A stretch of DNA of 41,741 bases, from NCBI GenBank assembly GCA_029866055.1, contig JARXAG010000046.1, positions 1 to 41,741 of the forward strand, read 5' to 3'. The DNA is from Burkholderiaceae bacterium. Its GTDB lineage: Bacteria; Pseudomonadota; Gammaproteobacteria; Burkholderiales; Burkholderiaceae_B. This document shows, piece by piece, positions 25,158-34,260 of this stretch. Within the stretch, counting starts at the first letter, position 1; each line of letters opens with the position of its first letter. Under the pieces are notes generated by a model, which was given only the letters and a program-made list of their open reading frames with translations, had not been told where the DNA came from and did not search any database. The position numbers and the translations under genes are program-made.

Positions 25158-26240
25158 ATGTCTAACACCAATTTACCCGCAGCTCACACTTCAATCATCG
25201 TTCAGTTCGATTCGCTCAAAGACTTTATTTCGCGCGCCTTGCAAGCCAACGGCCTGTCGTCTGCGCACGCCAACAAAGTCGCCTTACTGATGGCACAGGC
25301 CGATCTGCAAGGCTCAGACGGTCACGGCGTGATTCGCTTACCGCAATACGTCAAACGTATTCGTGCAGGGGGGATCAACGTCAATCCACAAATCAAAGTC
25401 GTGCAAGATAAGGCCGCGATGGCCGTGGTGGATGGCGACAATGGGATGGGACACCTGGTGGTATCGCACGCAGTTGAGCTCGCGATCAAAAAAGCTGCCG
25501 ACGCTGGCGTCGCTTGGGTGGGCACACGCAATAGCAATCATGCAGGCCCGGCCTCGCTTTATGCGCGCATGCCAATCGAGCACGACATGATTGGTTTGTA
25601 TTTTGCAGTGGGCAATGCCAACCATTTACCGCCTTGGGGCGGAATGGATATGCTGCTCTCCACCAATCCAATCGCGGCCGGCATCCCTGCAGGAAGCGAG
25701 CCTGCCGTCGTGCTAGACATGGCAACAACCGTGGCGGCTTACGGCAAAGTCAAAGCCAAAGCCAAGCGTGGTGAAACCATGCCAGAAGGCTGGATGATCG
25801 ATCGCCAGGGCCGCCCCCTCACCGACCCGAACCGTGCCGATGAAGGCTTTTTATTGCCAATTGGCGGGCACAAGGGTTATGGTCTAGCCTTGATCGTTGG
25901 GTTGCTGGCCGGCACGCTGCAAGGTGCCTCAATGGGCAAAGACGTCGTTGACTTCAATAAAGATCACGTCACGCCCACCAATACCGGCCAAGCGATTTTA
26001 GTGATTGATTTAAAAGCCTTTGGCGAACCCGGTTTCTTTAAAGGCGCGGTTGATCAACTGGTGAAAGATCTACGTGCTAGCGAACGCCTGCCCGGTGTTG
26101 ACAGAGTGTGGCTACCTGGCGAGCAGAGCCATGCAAAACGTTTAGCGTACAAAGAGCAAGGGATCCCTCTTGCGCCGGTTCTCGTTGCTGATTTAAATGC
26201 CTTGGCAACTGAACTTGGTATCGCGGCACTCACTGTTTAA
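25158..26240 (+). CDS. Ldh_2-type malate/L-lactate/ureidoglycolate dehydrogenase
   Basis: This 360-aa NAD(P)-dependent oxidoreductase of the type 2 malate/lactate dehydrogenase family oxidises a 2-hydroxyacid to a 2-oxoacid. Landmarks are SDGHGVIRLP (residues 53-62), NSNHAG (125-130) with probable catalytic His128, and GGHKGYGLALIV near the C-terminal third. ATG 25158 is taken as the start; an in-frame TTG at 25128 is weaker. It is followed after 16 bp by a Bug receptor gene, so the enzyme probably acts on the carboxylate that receptor binds. The exact substrate is undetermined. Confidence 0.9.
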   Translation: MSNTNLPAAHTSIIVQFDSLKDFISRALQANGLSSAHANKVALLMAQADLQGSDGHGVIRLPQYVKRIRAGGINVNPQIKVVQDKAAMAVVDGDNGMGHLVVSHAVELAIKKAADAGVAWVGTRNSNHAGPASLYARMPIEHDMIGLYFAVGNANHLPPWGGMDMLLSTNPIAAGIPAGSEPAVVLDMATTVAAYGKVKAKAKRGETMPEGWMIDRQGRPLTDPNRADEGFLLPIGGHKGYGLALIVGLLAGTLQGASMGKDVVDFNKDHVTPTNTGQAILVIDLKAFGEPGFFKGAVDQLVKDLRASERLPGVDRVWLPGEQSHAKRLAYKEQGIPLAPVLVADLNALATELGIAALTV

Positions 26241-26256
26241 TTTTCAGAGGTTTTTC

Positions 26257-27309
26257 ATGACCCATCGTATTCGTTCAGCAGGTTGGCTAGCAGTTAACGC
26301 CTTTTCAACAAAGAGCTTGCTCGGCGCTCCCTTCTCAGCTAGCAGGTTAAAAAGTCTGGCGCTTGCAATGCTAGTCTTCGCGTCTCTCGGCGTTGCACAA
26401 GCGCAAGACAGCTACCCCACTAAACCCATCCGCATGATTGTGCCTCTGGCCGCTGGCAGCGCCGTGGATGGTGCGGCGCGCCTCTTAACCGCCAAGATGT
26501 CGCAGAACATGGGGCAACCCATCGTGATTGAAAATATCACTGGGTCATCGGGGCTCATTGGAGCAGATCGTCTCGCCAAGGCAGCGCCCGATGGCTATAC
26601 GATTGGCGGGGTCAACGACAGCATCTTGACGATGCTGCCGCACATTTATTCGAACATCCCCTGGAATGCGCTGAAAGACTTTGAGCCGATTTCATTGGTC
26701 GCGACGATTGAATGGGGCATCGTGGTAGCGGACCAATCGCCTTATAAGACTCTCAATGATTTCATTGCGGCGGCCAAGGCAAATCCAGGCAAAATTAATT
26801 ATGGTTCAGGCGGTAGTGGCAGCCCTCAGCATATCGCCATGGCACTGTTTGCTCAACGTACTGGTATCGATTTGGTGCATGTCCCTTACAAGGGCGCCAC
26901 ACCCGCAGCTGTTGCGGCCGCCGCAGGGCAAGTTGAGGTGTCCTATCAAGGATTAGGCACAGTCACCTCACTGATTCAGGGTGGTAAGTTACGCCTGCTG
27001 GCGGTCTCGACACCCGAGCGCCTTGCACAATATCCGGATGTTCCAACCGTTGTGCAGGCCGGTGTCAGCGATTTTTTCTTTAACTCGTGGTTTGCGATGA
27101 TTGCCCCTGTTGGTACACCCAAACCTATCATCGAGAAATTAAACGCCGAAATGCAAAAAGCCCTCGCTGATTCGCAAACCCGTGAACGCTTAGTCGCCTT
27201 AGGCTTGACCATACGTGGCACAAGCGCTGCAGAGTTTGGTCAGGCTACACAAAAGCAATATGCCTTGTATGGCAAGCTGATTAAAGACAACAAGATTCAA
27301 GCAGATTGA
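26257..27309 (+). CDS. Bug/TctC-family periplasmic solute receptor 2
   Basis: This 350-aa receptor has a long N-terminal export region; the hydrophobic core is at about residues 33-46 and cleavage is probable after AQA near residue 49. The mature part starts SYPTKPIRMIVPLAAG. Later motifs are HVPYKGATPAAVAAAAGQ and MIAPVGTPKPIIEKLN. ATG 26257 is set by an AGAGG site. It sits between the Ldh_2 and acyltransferase genes, and its stop overlaps the next start (TTGA), so all three are probably one operon. No TctA/TctB partners are present. Confidence 0.9.
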   Translation: MTHRIRSAGWLAVNAFSTKSLLGAPFSASRLKSLALAMLVFASLGVAQAQDSYPTKPIRMIVPLAAGSAVDGAARLLTAKMSQNMGQPIVIENITGSSGLIGADRLAKAAPDGYTIGGVNDSILTMLPHIYSNIPWNALKDFEPISLVATIEWGIVVADQSPYKTLNDFIAAAKANPGKINYGSGGSGSPQHIAMALFAQRTGIDLVHVPYKGATPAAVAAAAGQVEVSYQGLGTVTSLIQGGKLRLLAVSTPERLAQYPDVPTVVQAGVSDFFFNSWFAMIAPVGTPKPIIEKLNAEMQKALADSQTRERLVALGLTIRGTSAAEFGQATQKQYALYGKLIKDNKIQAD

Positions 27310-28472
27310 AGCAAGATGCAAGCGCATTGAAACAAGCGTCGCCAGTGACTCAACGCTTTGGCTATATCGATGCACAACGCGGACTTGCGGCCTTGTTGGT
27401 GATTTGGCTGCACGCCACAGAAGTTTTCGTGCAATTGCCGACGTCACCAGCTGGAGTTTTGCTGTATGAGCTTTCAGCGACGATAAACACTGGACGCATT
27501 GGGGTTGTGCTGTTTTTTGCCATTAGCGGCTTTGTGATTCCATCCAGCTTACGGGCTGTTGGTCATCAAACCACTCTAGACGCATTGCGGGTATTTTTCA
27601 TTCGTAGAGTGTTCAGACTGTATCCAGCCTGTTGGATTTCGGTCTTCGGCGCAGCCCTGCTTGGGCTGTACTTGATGACGCCTTTTTCCCTGCAGACCGT
27701 GTTGCTAAACCTCACGATGATTCAGAGCATGTTCGGCGCACCAGACGTTTTGGGGCTGTACTGGACCCTGCGTATTGAGTTAATTTTTTATGTTGCTTGT
27801 GCGCTTCTGTTTACGCTACGGGCGCTACACCAACCCCGCTGGTTAGTGATCGGCATGCTCGGAGGACCCATCGTTTTTTCAATTCTTCCACGAGCCATAC
27901 ATTGGCTGAATCCCAATTGGTTTGATCCGGGTAGCACAGGAGAATTACGAAACTATCTCTATGTGTACGGGCTATTTATTTCAATTATGTTTTGGGGGGC
28001 TCTTTTTCGTTGTTGGCATGATCGTGACCGAGCGAGCGGCGCCAAGCCTTTTTCTCGAACTGTTCAAACATTTTTTATTTTGTTTCCGCTAGGCGTGTGC
28101 GCCTCACCATTGCTGGTTTGGATGTTTTACGCCCAACTTCCAAGCGCGTATGCGTCAAAAATACTGGTACTCGCGGTGCCATTGTCTCTAGGGCTTGGAC
28201 TGTTTATCTTATTGTCGACGAAACTACAGATCAACAATCGTTTCACCACTTGGTTAGGCGAAATTAGCTATTCGATGTATTTACTTCATCCCATTGTGGT
28301 TTACACCCTGTTTGTGCTGCTACGTGACCAGCGTATGCCTTGGCTGGCCAACGCCCACCTTTCGGTGTATCTCCTGCTATCTATGCTTGGCTCTGTCGCG
28401 ATCGCCGCCATTATTTATTATGGTGTTGAAAAGCCTATGATCCGACTGGGGCGCCGGCTTTCCACGAATTGA
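27306..28472 (+). CDS. Acyltransferase 3 family membrane protein
   Basis: This 388-aa polytopic protein of the OafA/YrhL acyltransferase 3 family starts with the diagnostic segment FGYIDAQRGLAALLVIWLHA (conserved Arg and His). About ten helices follow, including the stretch TWLGEISYSMYLLHPIVVY near residue 325. Such enzymes transfer acetyl or succinyl groups onto sugars, lipids or small molecules at the inner membrane. It begins at a TTG overlapping the stop of the Bug gene, indicating coupling. Its link with a carboxylate receptor and dehydrogenase is unexplained. Confidence 0.87.
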   Translation: MKQDASALKQASPVTQRFGYIDAQRGLAALLVIWLHATEVFVQLPTSPAGVLLYELSATINTGRIGVVLFFAISGFVIPSSLRAVGHQTTLDALRVFFIRRVFRLYPACWISVFGAALLGLYLMTPFSLQTVLLNLTMIQSMFGAPDVLGLYWTLRIELIFYVACALLFTLRALHQPRWLVIGMLGGPIVFSILPRAIHWLNPNWFDPGSTGELRNYLYVYGLFISIMFWGALFRCWHDRDRASGAKPFSRTVQTFFILFPLGVCASPLLVWMFYAQLPSAYASKILVLAVPLSLGLGLFILLSTKLQINNRFTTWLGEISYSMYLLHPIVVYTLFVLLRDQRMPWLANAHLSVYLLLSMLGSVAIAAIIYYGVEKPMIRLGRRLSTN

Positions 28473-28606
28473 ACTAGGATCTAGGGCAGCCACTGAGCTT
28501 CACAAACGCCAAGTGTCTGTCAGCAAAATATCCTCTTTGGGTCAGAGTGTCGGCATACTTCTTGCTTGAGGTTTATGATGTCGTTTCACTTTTCGGGAAA
28601 AACATC

Positions 28607-29590
28607 ATGCGCTTGAATCGTTACTTAAACTCCTTTTTAGCGATCTTGGCTCTTGGCGCGGGCGTGTCCGCCCCCACCCTGGCACAAGACTCGTATCCAT
28701 CCAAGCCTCTTAAAGTCGTTGTGCCGTTTCCGGCTGGCGGGGCCACTGATATTTTGACGCGCGCCATTACAGAAAAACTGGCTGTGAAGCTTGGGCAGTC
28801 TGTGGTGATCGAGAACAGACCAGGCGCGGGTGCCAATATCGGTGCGGCCTACGTCTCGAAGGCGGCGCCCGACGGATATACCATCCTGATGGGCTCGATT
28901 GGTTCACACTCGATAGCCGTCAGTTATTACAAAGACCCTGGTTACAACTTCAAGAGGGATCTCACTGCGATTTCGATGGCAGGCACCTTGAGCAATATCG
29001 TGGTCGTCAGCAACGAGTTACCCGTCAAGAATTTGGCCGAACTCGTGGCTCTGGCTAAAAAAGAGCCAGGCAAACTCACCTGTGGTTCGTCAGGTACGGG
29101 CGGCTTGATTCACTTAACGTGTGAAATGTTCAAAGTTGCCGCAGGCATTGACGTCTTGCATATCCCCTACAAGGGCACGTCGCTTTTAATGCCTGATCTT
29201 ATTTCAGGGCGAGTCACGATGGCGCTTGATACCTTGCCACCCTATTTGCCCATGCTCAAAGACGGTAAAGTGCGCGCACTTGCAATCACCACTTCCAAAC
29301 GCTCGGCTCTGATGCCCAATTTACCCACCATAGCCGAGTCGGGCTATCCAGGGTTTAAATCGATTGCAAGTTACGGCTTTTTTGCGCCGACTGGCACATC
29401 GCCTGCCATCATCGAGCGCTTAAATCGCGATATCAATGCGGTACTGATTGACCCTGAACTCAAGGCAAAGTTGGTGCAGCAGGCAATTGAGCTTGAGGGG
29501 AGTACACCCCAAGCGCTGGCTGCCTTTGTGGATGGTGAAATCGCTAAATGGGCGACCGTCATCAAGGCCAGCAACATTCAGCGCGAATGA
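28607..29590 (+). CDS. Bug/TctC-family periplasmic solute receptor 3
   Basis: This 327-aa periplasmic receptor has a signal peptide (about residues 1-26, ending APTLAQ), mature start SYPSKPLKVVVPFPAGG, then KAAPDGYTILM, HIPYKGTSLLMPDLISG and FFAPTGTSPAIIERLN. ATG 28607 gives a proper signal; an earlier in-frame start at 28547 would add 20 residues and is unlikely. It stands alone after a 134-bp gap from the acyltransferase gene in which I see no gene. It is a third orphan receptor within 9 kb. Confidence 0.9.
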   Translation: MRLNRYLNSFLAILALGAGVSAPTLAQDSYPSKPLKVVVPFPAGGATDILTRAITEKLAVKLGQSVVIENRPGAGANIGAAYVSKAAPDGYTILMGSIGSHSIAVSYYKDPGYNFKRDLTAISMAGTLSNIVVVSNELPVKNLAELVALAKKEPGKLTCGSSGTGGLIHLTCEMFKVAAGIDVLHIPYKGTSLLMPDLISGRVTMALDTLPPYLPMLKDGKVRALAITTSKRSALMPNLPTIAESGYPGFKSIASYGFFAPTGTSPAIIERLNRDINAVLIDPELKAKLVQQAIELEGSTPQALAAFVDGEIAKWATVIKASNIQRE

Positions 29591-29609
29591 TTGAACCGAC
29601 CTGAGCGCA

Positions 29610-29636
29610 GCCCCTAAGCTACGTCGGCTTCGGGGC
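29610..29636. terminator. Hairpin between convergent genes
   Basis: GCCCCTAAGC (29610-29619) pairs with GCTTCGGGGC (29627-29636) with one mismatch and a 7-nt loop. It lies between the ends of the third Bug gene and the convergent membrane protein gene. No T-run, so a weak or bidirectional terminator at best. Confidence 0.4.
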
Positions 29637-31043
29637 AGTGCTCGGCACCGTATTGCGTAACAACAGCAGCGGGGGCAACACCAGCAGCCACGCGATACGG
29701 GCTTGATACCGATGGTGGGGTTTAGAGAGTGCTCCGGTTGCGAAGGCGTTTGCCACAACGCCTAGCCAAAGTATCAAAATAAAACTCACCACTAATTTGG
29801 TGTGGTCGCGCTCAAACGTTGCGTGAGTGTGATTTAGCTGCGTGGTGCGCTTGCGCCACGCCACGAACAGCACATACAGGCCAAATACTGCCGCACAATA
29901 AAACACCCCGACATTCAGACGACTGAACCAGACAGCATCTGCGACAAGCGTGTTGTTCATTTGCCGAGAACCGTTCATGCTCTTAAGCTCTGCTGCTGCA
30001 AAATGCTCGCGCACACTTTTGGCTACCGTCACGTCCAGATGATCAGAATGCAAGGTGTCGCCCAATTGAATCATCCACAACTGCTGGGCCATATTGTTTA
30101 GGCCAGAGAGCAAGACGGGCCAAGGCCTTGTACGCAGTACGTAGGACACGATCTCTGAGGCCTCTGGTGCCAAGCCAATTGGGCCACCAGGATGGCTCCA
30201 GACAGGACCCTTGCCATTCCATAAAAACTCATCACTATCCGTAGGCAAACGGTCGACCCATGCGCAGAGATACCAGTTTTTTTGTGCACAGTATTTTTCT
30301 AGTATCTCTTTGGTGTTGCCATCGCCCGACAAACGAGCAAGCATAAAGACTGAACCATGTGGAGAGATCGCCGCGTTTTGAAACGCATACAAGTTGGTGC
30401 CAAGCAAAAGTGCAATGGCGCAAGCCAAGGGCAACACCGCGAGTGCTAGACGACGCCAACCAAGACAGAGCACGCCAAGCAAACAGGCCGCAGCAATCAC
30501 AAGATGCGACAGATGAACCGAGATCGCCAAGGCACCAAGCACGACCAACCACACCACTTCAACACGATTCAAACGCGTCGAAAAACCTAACAAAAAAATA
30601 CACAGCACCGCGATTGCCGCAAAAATATCAGGCATTAGAAAACTCACGAACCAGGGGGCTGTACTTGCTAACGCGAGTGCCCCACAGACAAACAGATGAC
30701 GCTTGGCGACAGGCCAGGTAACCGAGACCAGACTTGGGCTGGGTGATACCGCCTGAGCGGCCTTTGGCTCAGGCGTCAAGGTAACAATCACCAACCAAAG
30801 CAAATGCGACACAAGCAACGCCTGTGCAATCACCACTAACCAAAGCGTTTGCCACGCATGAAATAAAAGAATCAGAGGCCCATAGATATAAGGCTTGTCC
30901 CAATTCATAAAGCCGGCCACAGGCTGCGAGATAAAGACATGCGAGTCGCTGTAGAGCAGTGGATAGTCGTTATAGATCGCAGGCCAGAGCAACAACAAAC
31001 CGCCAATCACGATACAACCAAACTGGATAATTTTTGAATTCAT
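29619..31043 (-). CDS. Polytopic membrane protein of unknown function
   Basis: The product is 474 aa from ATG 31043 (a TTG 12 bases upstream is possible). Hydrophobic segments cover about residues 8-22, 55-86, 117-137, 140-190, 195-220, 350-372 and 405-455, suggesting about ten helices. A hydrophilic extracytoplasmic region lies at about 225-345, with AQKNWYLCAWVDRLP and WNGKGPVW. An acidic pair near the first loop (YSDSHVF) recalls GT-C glycosyltransferase or mannosyltransferase-like proteins, but no family is recognised with confidence. It is on the opposite strand to both neighbours. Confidence 0.7.
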   Translation of the reverse strand: MNSKIIQFGCIVIGGLLLLWPAIYNDYPLLYSDSHVFISQPVAGFMNWDKPYIYGPLILLFHAWQTLWLVVIAQALLVSHLLWLVIVTLTPEPKAAQAVSPSPSLVSVTWPVAKRHLFVCGALALASTAPWFVSFLMPDIFAAIAVLCIFLLGFSTRLNRVEVVWLVVLGALAISVHLSHLVIAAACLLGVLCLGWRRLALAVLPLACAIALLLGTNLYAFQNAAISPHGSVFMLARLSGDGNTKEILEKYCAQKNWYLCAWVDRLPTDSDEFLWNGKGPVWSHPGGPIGLAPEASEIVSYVLRTRPWPVLLSGLNNMAQQLWMIQLGDTLHSDHLDVTVAKSVREHFAAAELKSMNGSRQMNNTLVADAVWFSRLNVGVFYCAAVFGLYVLFVAWRKRTTQLNHTHATFERDHTKLVVSFILILWLGVVANAFATGALSKPHHRYQARIAWLLVLPPLLLLRNTVPSTAPKPT

Positions 31044-31080
31044 CAATATTTTCAATACGTTGAATAGAACTATTCGATTA

Positions 31081-31133
31081 AGATGTACTGTATAAATAAA
31101 AAAATGTACTAACTTACTTTGCTAAGATATACT
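31081..31133. promoter_or_regulatory. Three similar 9-bp boxes in an AT-rich divergent promoter
   Basis: AGATGTACT (31081-31089), AAATGTACT (31102-31110) and AGATATACT (31125-31133) occur about two helical turns apart (21 and 23 bp) between the membrane protein gene and the unknown gene at 31158. The last box contains TATACT, a plausible -10. They could be binding sites of one regulator. Confidence 0.4.
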
Positions 31134-31157
31134 ATGTTGCATTGAGGTGACTTGTAG

Positions 31158-31682
31158 ATGCCACTCCCACGTTCAATCCCTGCAGGCCAGACGCAGTTCA
31201 CGGCGCAACGGTATCGAGCCTTGCTCGAGCAACGTGGGCACCGCGTGCCCGCCAGTTTAAAAAAACTCACCACTCAGGATGATGCTCAACCTGAATTAAT
31301 GCTCGAGCAAATCCAACAGCTTGAACGCGCAAAACTCACCACCCAAGCTGATTACCTCACTATCCGCACTGCGGCAAGACTCAGGGTTCTGCGGGGCTCG
31401 GGGCGAACCGAGGCACGAACCGCCTACGGCACAGTCGAAGCCGATCGACAACGCCTCAAACGCACTCAACAAAAGCTTCAGCATACACAGGCGCACGAAC
31501 AGGCGATTCAAGCCTGGGTAAATGGTGGGCGCTTTGCGGTGTATTCAGCTGTCATGAAAGAGTTACCCGCCGATCAAGTTATCTTGGCCGATCAGCTTTT
31601 AATGGACTTAATGAACAAGCAGCCCTACCTTGAGGCCGAGCAATATCAGCTCATGCTTTCGCTAGCACTCAAATCAACCTGA
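31158..31682 (+). CDS. Hypothetical protein, 174 aa, mostly helical
   Basis: I do not recognise a family. The protein is soluble, basic and rich in Gln, Ala and Leu. Residues about 50-130 are predicted to be long helices with heptad-like leucines (LEQIQQLERAKL, LKRTQQKLQHTQAHEQAI), possibly a coiled coil. The C-terminal third has ADQLLMDLMNKQPYLE. No signal peptide or membrane segment. ATG 31158 is preceded by a weak site (GAGGTGA 10-16 bases upstream). Codon use looks like its neighbours, so it is probably a real gene. It converges with ilvE. Confidence 0.6.
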   Translation: MPLPRSIPAGQTQFTAQRYRALLEQRGHRVPASLKKLTTQDDAQPELMLEQIQQLERAKLTTQADYLTIRTAARLRVLRGSGRTEARTAYGTVEADRQRLKRTQQKLQHTQAHEQAIQAWVNGGRFAVYSAVMKELPADQVILADQLLMDLMNKQPYLEAEQYQLMLSLALKST

Positions 31683-31709
31683 GTTGCCGCGAGCCCTGAA
31701 ACGAAGCCG

Positions 31710-32807
31710 TTATACCAAACGCTGCATCCAACCATGTCGGTCGGGTGCGCGCCCCGACTGAATATCAGTCAGCTCTTGACGTAAGGACATAGTGAGTTTG
31801 CCGGCTGGCGCATGTTCGTCACCTGCAATAAAGCCACGCCCTTTGAGCGCCGCGATCGGTGTCACCACCGCTGCTGTTCCACAGGCAAAGGCCTCGGTGA
31901 TCTCACCTGAGGCGATCCCCTCACGCCACTCATGAACGGTAACTTTGCGCTCTTGAACCTGGTGACCACGATCGCGAGCAAGTTGGATAATGCTCATACG
32001 CGTGACACCTTCAAGAATGCTGCCCGTCAACTCTGGCGTGACTAGCGTGCCATCTTTCAGCACCAAAAATACGTTCATGCCACCGAGCTCTTCGATGTAC
32101 TTGCCTTCTTGCGAATCTAAAAACAACACTTGCGGGCAACCGTTTTCGTAGGCCTCTTGCTGAGGCAACAGAGAGGCCGCATAGTTACCACCACACTTAG
32201 CAGCACCCGTGCCACCATAGGCTGCACGCGAATGATCTTCAGCCAGCCAGATCATCACAGGCGCCACACCTTTGGCAAAGTAAGGGCCTGCCGGGCTTGC
32301 GATCACGTAGTAGGCCGCACGGTGCGCCGAGCGCACACCCAAAAAGCTTTCGTTCGCAATCATGAAAGGCCGAATATACAAACTCATTTCGCCCGAGCCT
32401 GGCACCCAAGCGGCGTCTGCGGCAACAAGCTGCTTAATCGACTCAAGAAACAAATCAGTTGGCAGAGGCGGCAAGGCGAGCCGCGTGGCCGAGCGTTGCA
32501 TACGGGCAGCATTTTGTTCAGGACGAAACGTCCAGATTGAACCATCGGGGTGACGGTAGGCTTTCAGGCCTTCAAAAATCTCTTGGGCATAGTGCAAGAC
32601 CGACGAAGCCGGATCAAGCATTAAGGGGCCGTAAGGCTTGAGCGCAGCGTCGTGCCAACCTTGATCTAAGGTCCAGTCAATCGACACCATATGATCGGTA
32701 AAGTACTTGCCAAAACCGGGGTTTGCGACGATCGCTTCGCGCTCGGCTTGAGGCGTAGGATGAGTAGACTTGAGCGATCGAAAGGCGAGAGTAGATTGTG
32801 CAGTCAT
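31710..32807 (-). CDS. ilvE: Branched-chain amino acid aminotransferase
   Basis: This 365-aa PLP enzyme interconverts leucine, isoleucine and valine with their 2-oxoacids. It is of the longer class IV (type II) form. The PLP-binding Lys204 is in GAAKCGGNYA; other landmarks are EIFEGLKAYR (76-85), FRPEQNAARM and the late FACGTAAVVTPI. ATG 32807 is preferred over an in-frame TTG four codons upstream. No other branched-chain pathway gene is beside it, so it is probably expressed singly from the 62-bp gap shared with the RIO kinase gene. Confidence 0.93.
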   Translation of the reverse strand: MTAQSTLAFRSLKSTHPTPQAEREAIVANPGFGKYFTDHMVSIDWTLDQGWHDAALKPYGPLMLDPASSVLHYAQEIFEGLKAYRHPDGSIWTFRPEQNAARMQRSATRLALPPLPTDLFLESIKQLVAADAAWVPGSGEMSLYIRPFMIANESFLGVRSAHRAAYYVIASPAGPYFAKGVAPVMIWLAEDHSRAAYGGTGAAKCGGNYAASLLPQQEAYENGCPQVLFLDSQEGKYIEELGGMNVFLVLKDGTLVTPELTGSILEGVTRMSIIQLARDRGHQVQERKVTVHEWREGIASGEITEAFACGTAAVVTPIAALKGRGFIAGDEHAPAGKLTMSLRQELTDIQSGRAPDRHGWMQRLV

Positions 32808-32869
32808 GGCAAGGTTCAAGTGATTAGATATATTTGCACTTGATTATAGCCATGTGCTTGACGATTACC

Positions 32870-33718
32870 TCAATCGCGCTCTTGCAGGCGAAGCCTGCGC
32901 TCTTGCTCTTCGCGGCGGGTGTCTTCGATTTCTTGCAGCAAACCAGCCATATCAACGGGTGTCGTGTCGGCCGCCACAAAGCCCGTTAAGGCGGTTTCGG
33001 GCGTTAAGGTCCCAGCCACATAGTGTTGCCAAATTTCTTTGGCATAGGCCATTGTCAGTAATTGAGGGGCAAACTGACCAAAATAAACGGCCAGATTTTG
33101 CACATCACGCGACAGCATCGCAGCAGCCTCGTTATTACCTGCAGCGTCAACAGCCTGCGGCAAATCAATAATCACGGGCCCGCTAGCCGCCATCAAAATA
33201 TTGTATTCAGACAGGTCGCCATGGATCACCCCAGCACACAGCATCCGGACGACCTGGTTAATCAAATACGCATGATGCTCAAGCGCCAACTCTGGGGTGA
33301 GCTCGACATCATTGAGGCGGGGCGCCACTTGGCCGTCAGCATCTGTGACGAGCTCCATCAGCAAGACACCATCCGTGCAAATGTAGGGCTGGGGCACCCG
33401 CACCCCCGCGTTTGCCAAGCGAAATAACGCATCGACCTCAGCGTTTTGCCACGCTTCTTCTTGCATTTGTCTGCCGTAGCGCGTGCCTTTTTCCATGGCG
33501 CGCGCCTGACGACTATTTTTGACTTTACGCCCTTCGGTGTAGGACACCGCGTTTTTGAAGCTGCGTTGCTTGGCGTCTTTGTACACCTTGGCACACCGCA
33601 CCGAGTCGCCACAACGCACCACGTAAACGGTGGCTTCTTTGCCGCTCATCAGTTGACTGAGAACTTCGTCGACTAAACCTTCTTCGACAAGCGGCGCGAG
33701 ACGCTGCGGGACTTTCAA
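32870..33718 (-). CDS. RIO-type serine protein kinase (PA4780 family)
   Basis: This 282-aa RIO1-like atypical kinase has a nucleotide loop SGKEATVYVV (25-34), ATP-binding Lys44, catalytic Asp168 in HGDLSEYN and metal-binding Asp185 in IIDLPQA. All expected residues are present. The start is a TTG at 33718, supported by GGAG upstream and by the family's usual beginning at this point. A short Glu/Arg-rich tail ends the protein. Bacterial members are little studied; phosphorylation targets are not known. It is downstream of a small lipoprotein gene on the same strand. Confidence 0.9.
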   Translation of the reverse strand: MKVPQRLAPLVEEGLVDEVLSQLMSGKEATVYVVRCGDSVRCAKVYKDAKQRSFKNAVSYTEGRKVKNSRQARAMEKGTRYGRQMQEEAWQNAEVDALFRLANAGVRVPQPYICTDGVLLMELVTDADGQVAPRLNDVELTPELALEHHAYLINQVVRMLCAGVIHGDLSEYNILMAASGPVIIDLPQAVDAAGNNEAAAMLSRDVQNLAVYFGQFAPQLLTMAYAKEIWQHYVAGTLTPETALTGFVAADTTPVDMAGLLQEIEDTRREEQERRLRLQERD

Positions 33719-33841
33719 TGGCTGCTCCGTGTAAGCTTGCCGCTCAGTGGGACGAGCTCGTTAAGTGGGCTCTAAACTGGGCAAGTGCCGACACTTTACA
33801 GGTTTGTGAGCCAAAGCGTGCGCCTTTGTCAGGCATAGCAC

Positions 33842-34069
33842 CTACCCACGCCAGCGAGGATGCCTCCAATGCCTATGGCCAGGGTACCTCTGGGGGTACC
33901 TCACCACTGGCACCACGACCCGTGGAACAGGCGCGACGTACACCGGCGTGTACGAATAACTGGATCCATACCCATACCCATAACCGTACCCCGCAGGTTG
34001 TGGGCCATAGGCAACACAGCCCGTTAGCAAGGCAAACACCCCTACGACCATAACGCGCAAGGCTCTCAT
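33842..34069 (-). CDS. Small Gly/Tyr-rich lipoprotein
   Basis: This 75-aa protein from ATG 34069 (AGAGGAG site upstream) has a lipoprotein signal ending in LLTGC, then a Gly-Tyr repeat (GYGYGYGYGS), a Val/Pro-rich stretch and a His/Arg/Trp-rich C-terminus (RHWRHPRWRG). Longer in-frame starts would hide the signal, so they are rejected. Similar short Gly/Tyr lipoproteins occur in the envelopes of many proteobacteria with no defined role. Its 3' end contains a GGTACC inverted repeat. The 34070-34260 gap shows no further gene. Confidence 0.75.
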   Translation of the reverse strand: MRALRVMVVGVFALLTGCVAYGPQPAGYGYGYGYGSSYSYTPVYVAPVPRVVVPVVRYPQRYPGHRHWRHPRWRG

Positions 34070-34260
34070 TGGCTGGCTCCTCTGTTTAGTTGAACTGAGG
34101 CCTAGCTTAGAGAGGTTCTTGAGCCCAGGTAAGGGGTCCAAGCCATGCAACCTGTTTCGATCGATTTCAGAGGCTTTCAGCGCGTTTTTTCACCCGTCTT
34201 TCTCACCAACGACGAATGAGCTTGCTGGCCTGTTTTACCCTTTACAACCTAGCTGCTTGA

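Noticed and set aside
33887-33902. GGTACC inverted repeat considered as a terminator
   Set aside because: It is inside the lipoprotein coding sequence, short and without a T-run.
34070-34150. N-terminal extension of the small Gly/Tyr lipoprotein
   Set aside because: It would bury the lipoprotein signal; ATG 34069 has a good ribosome site and places the lipobox correctly.
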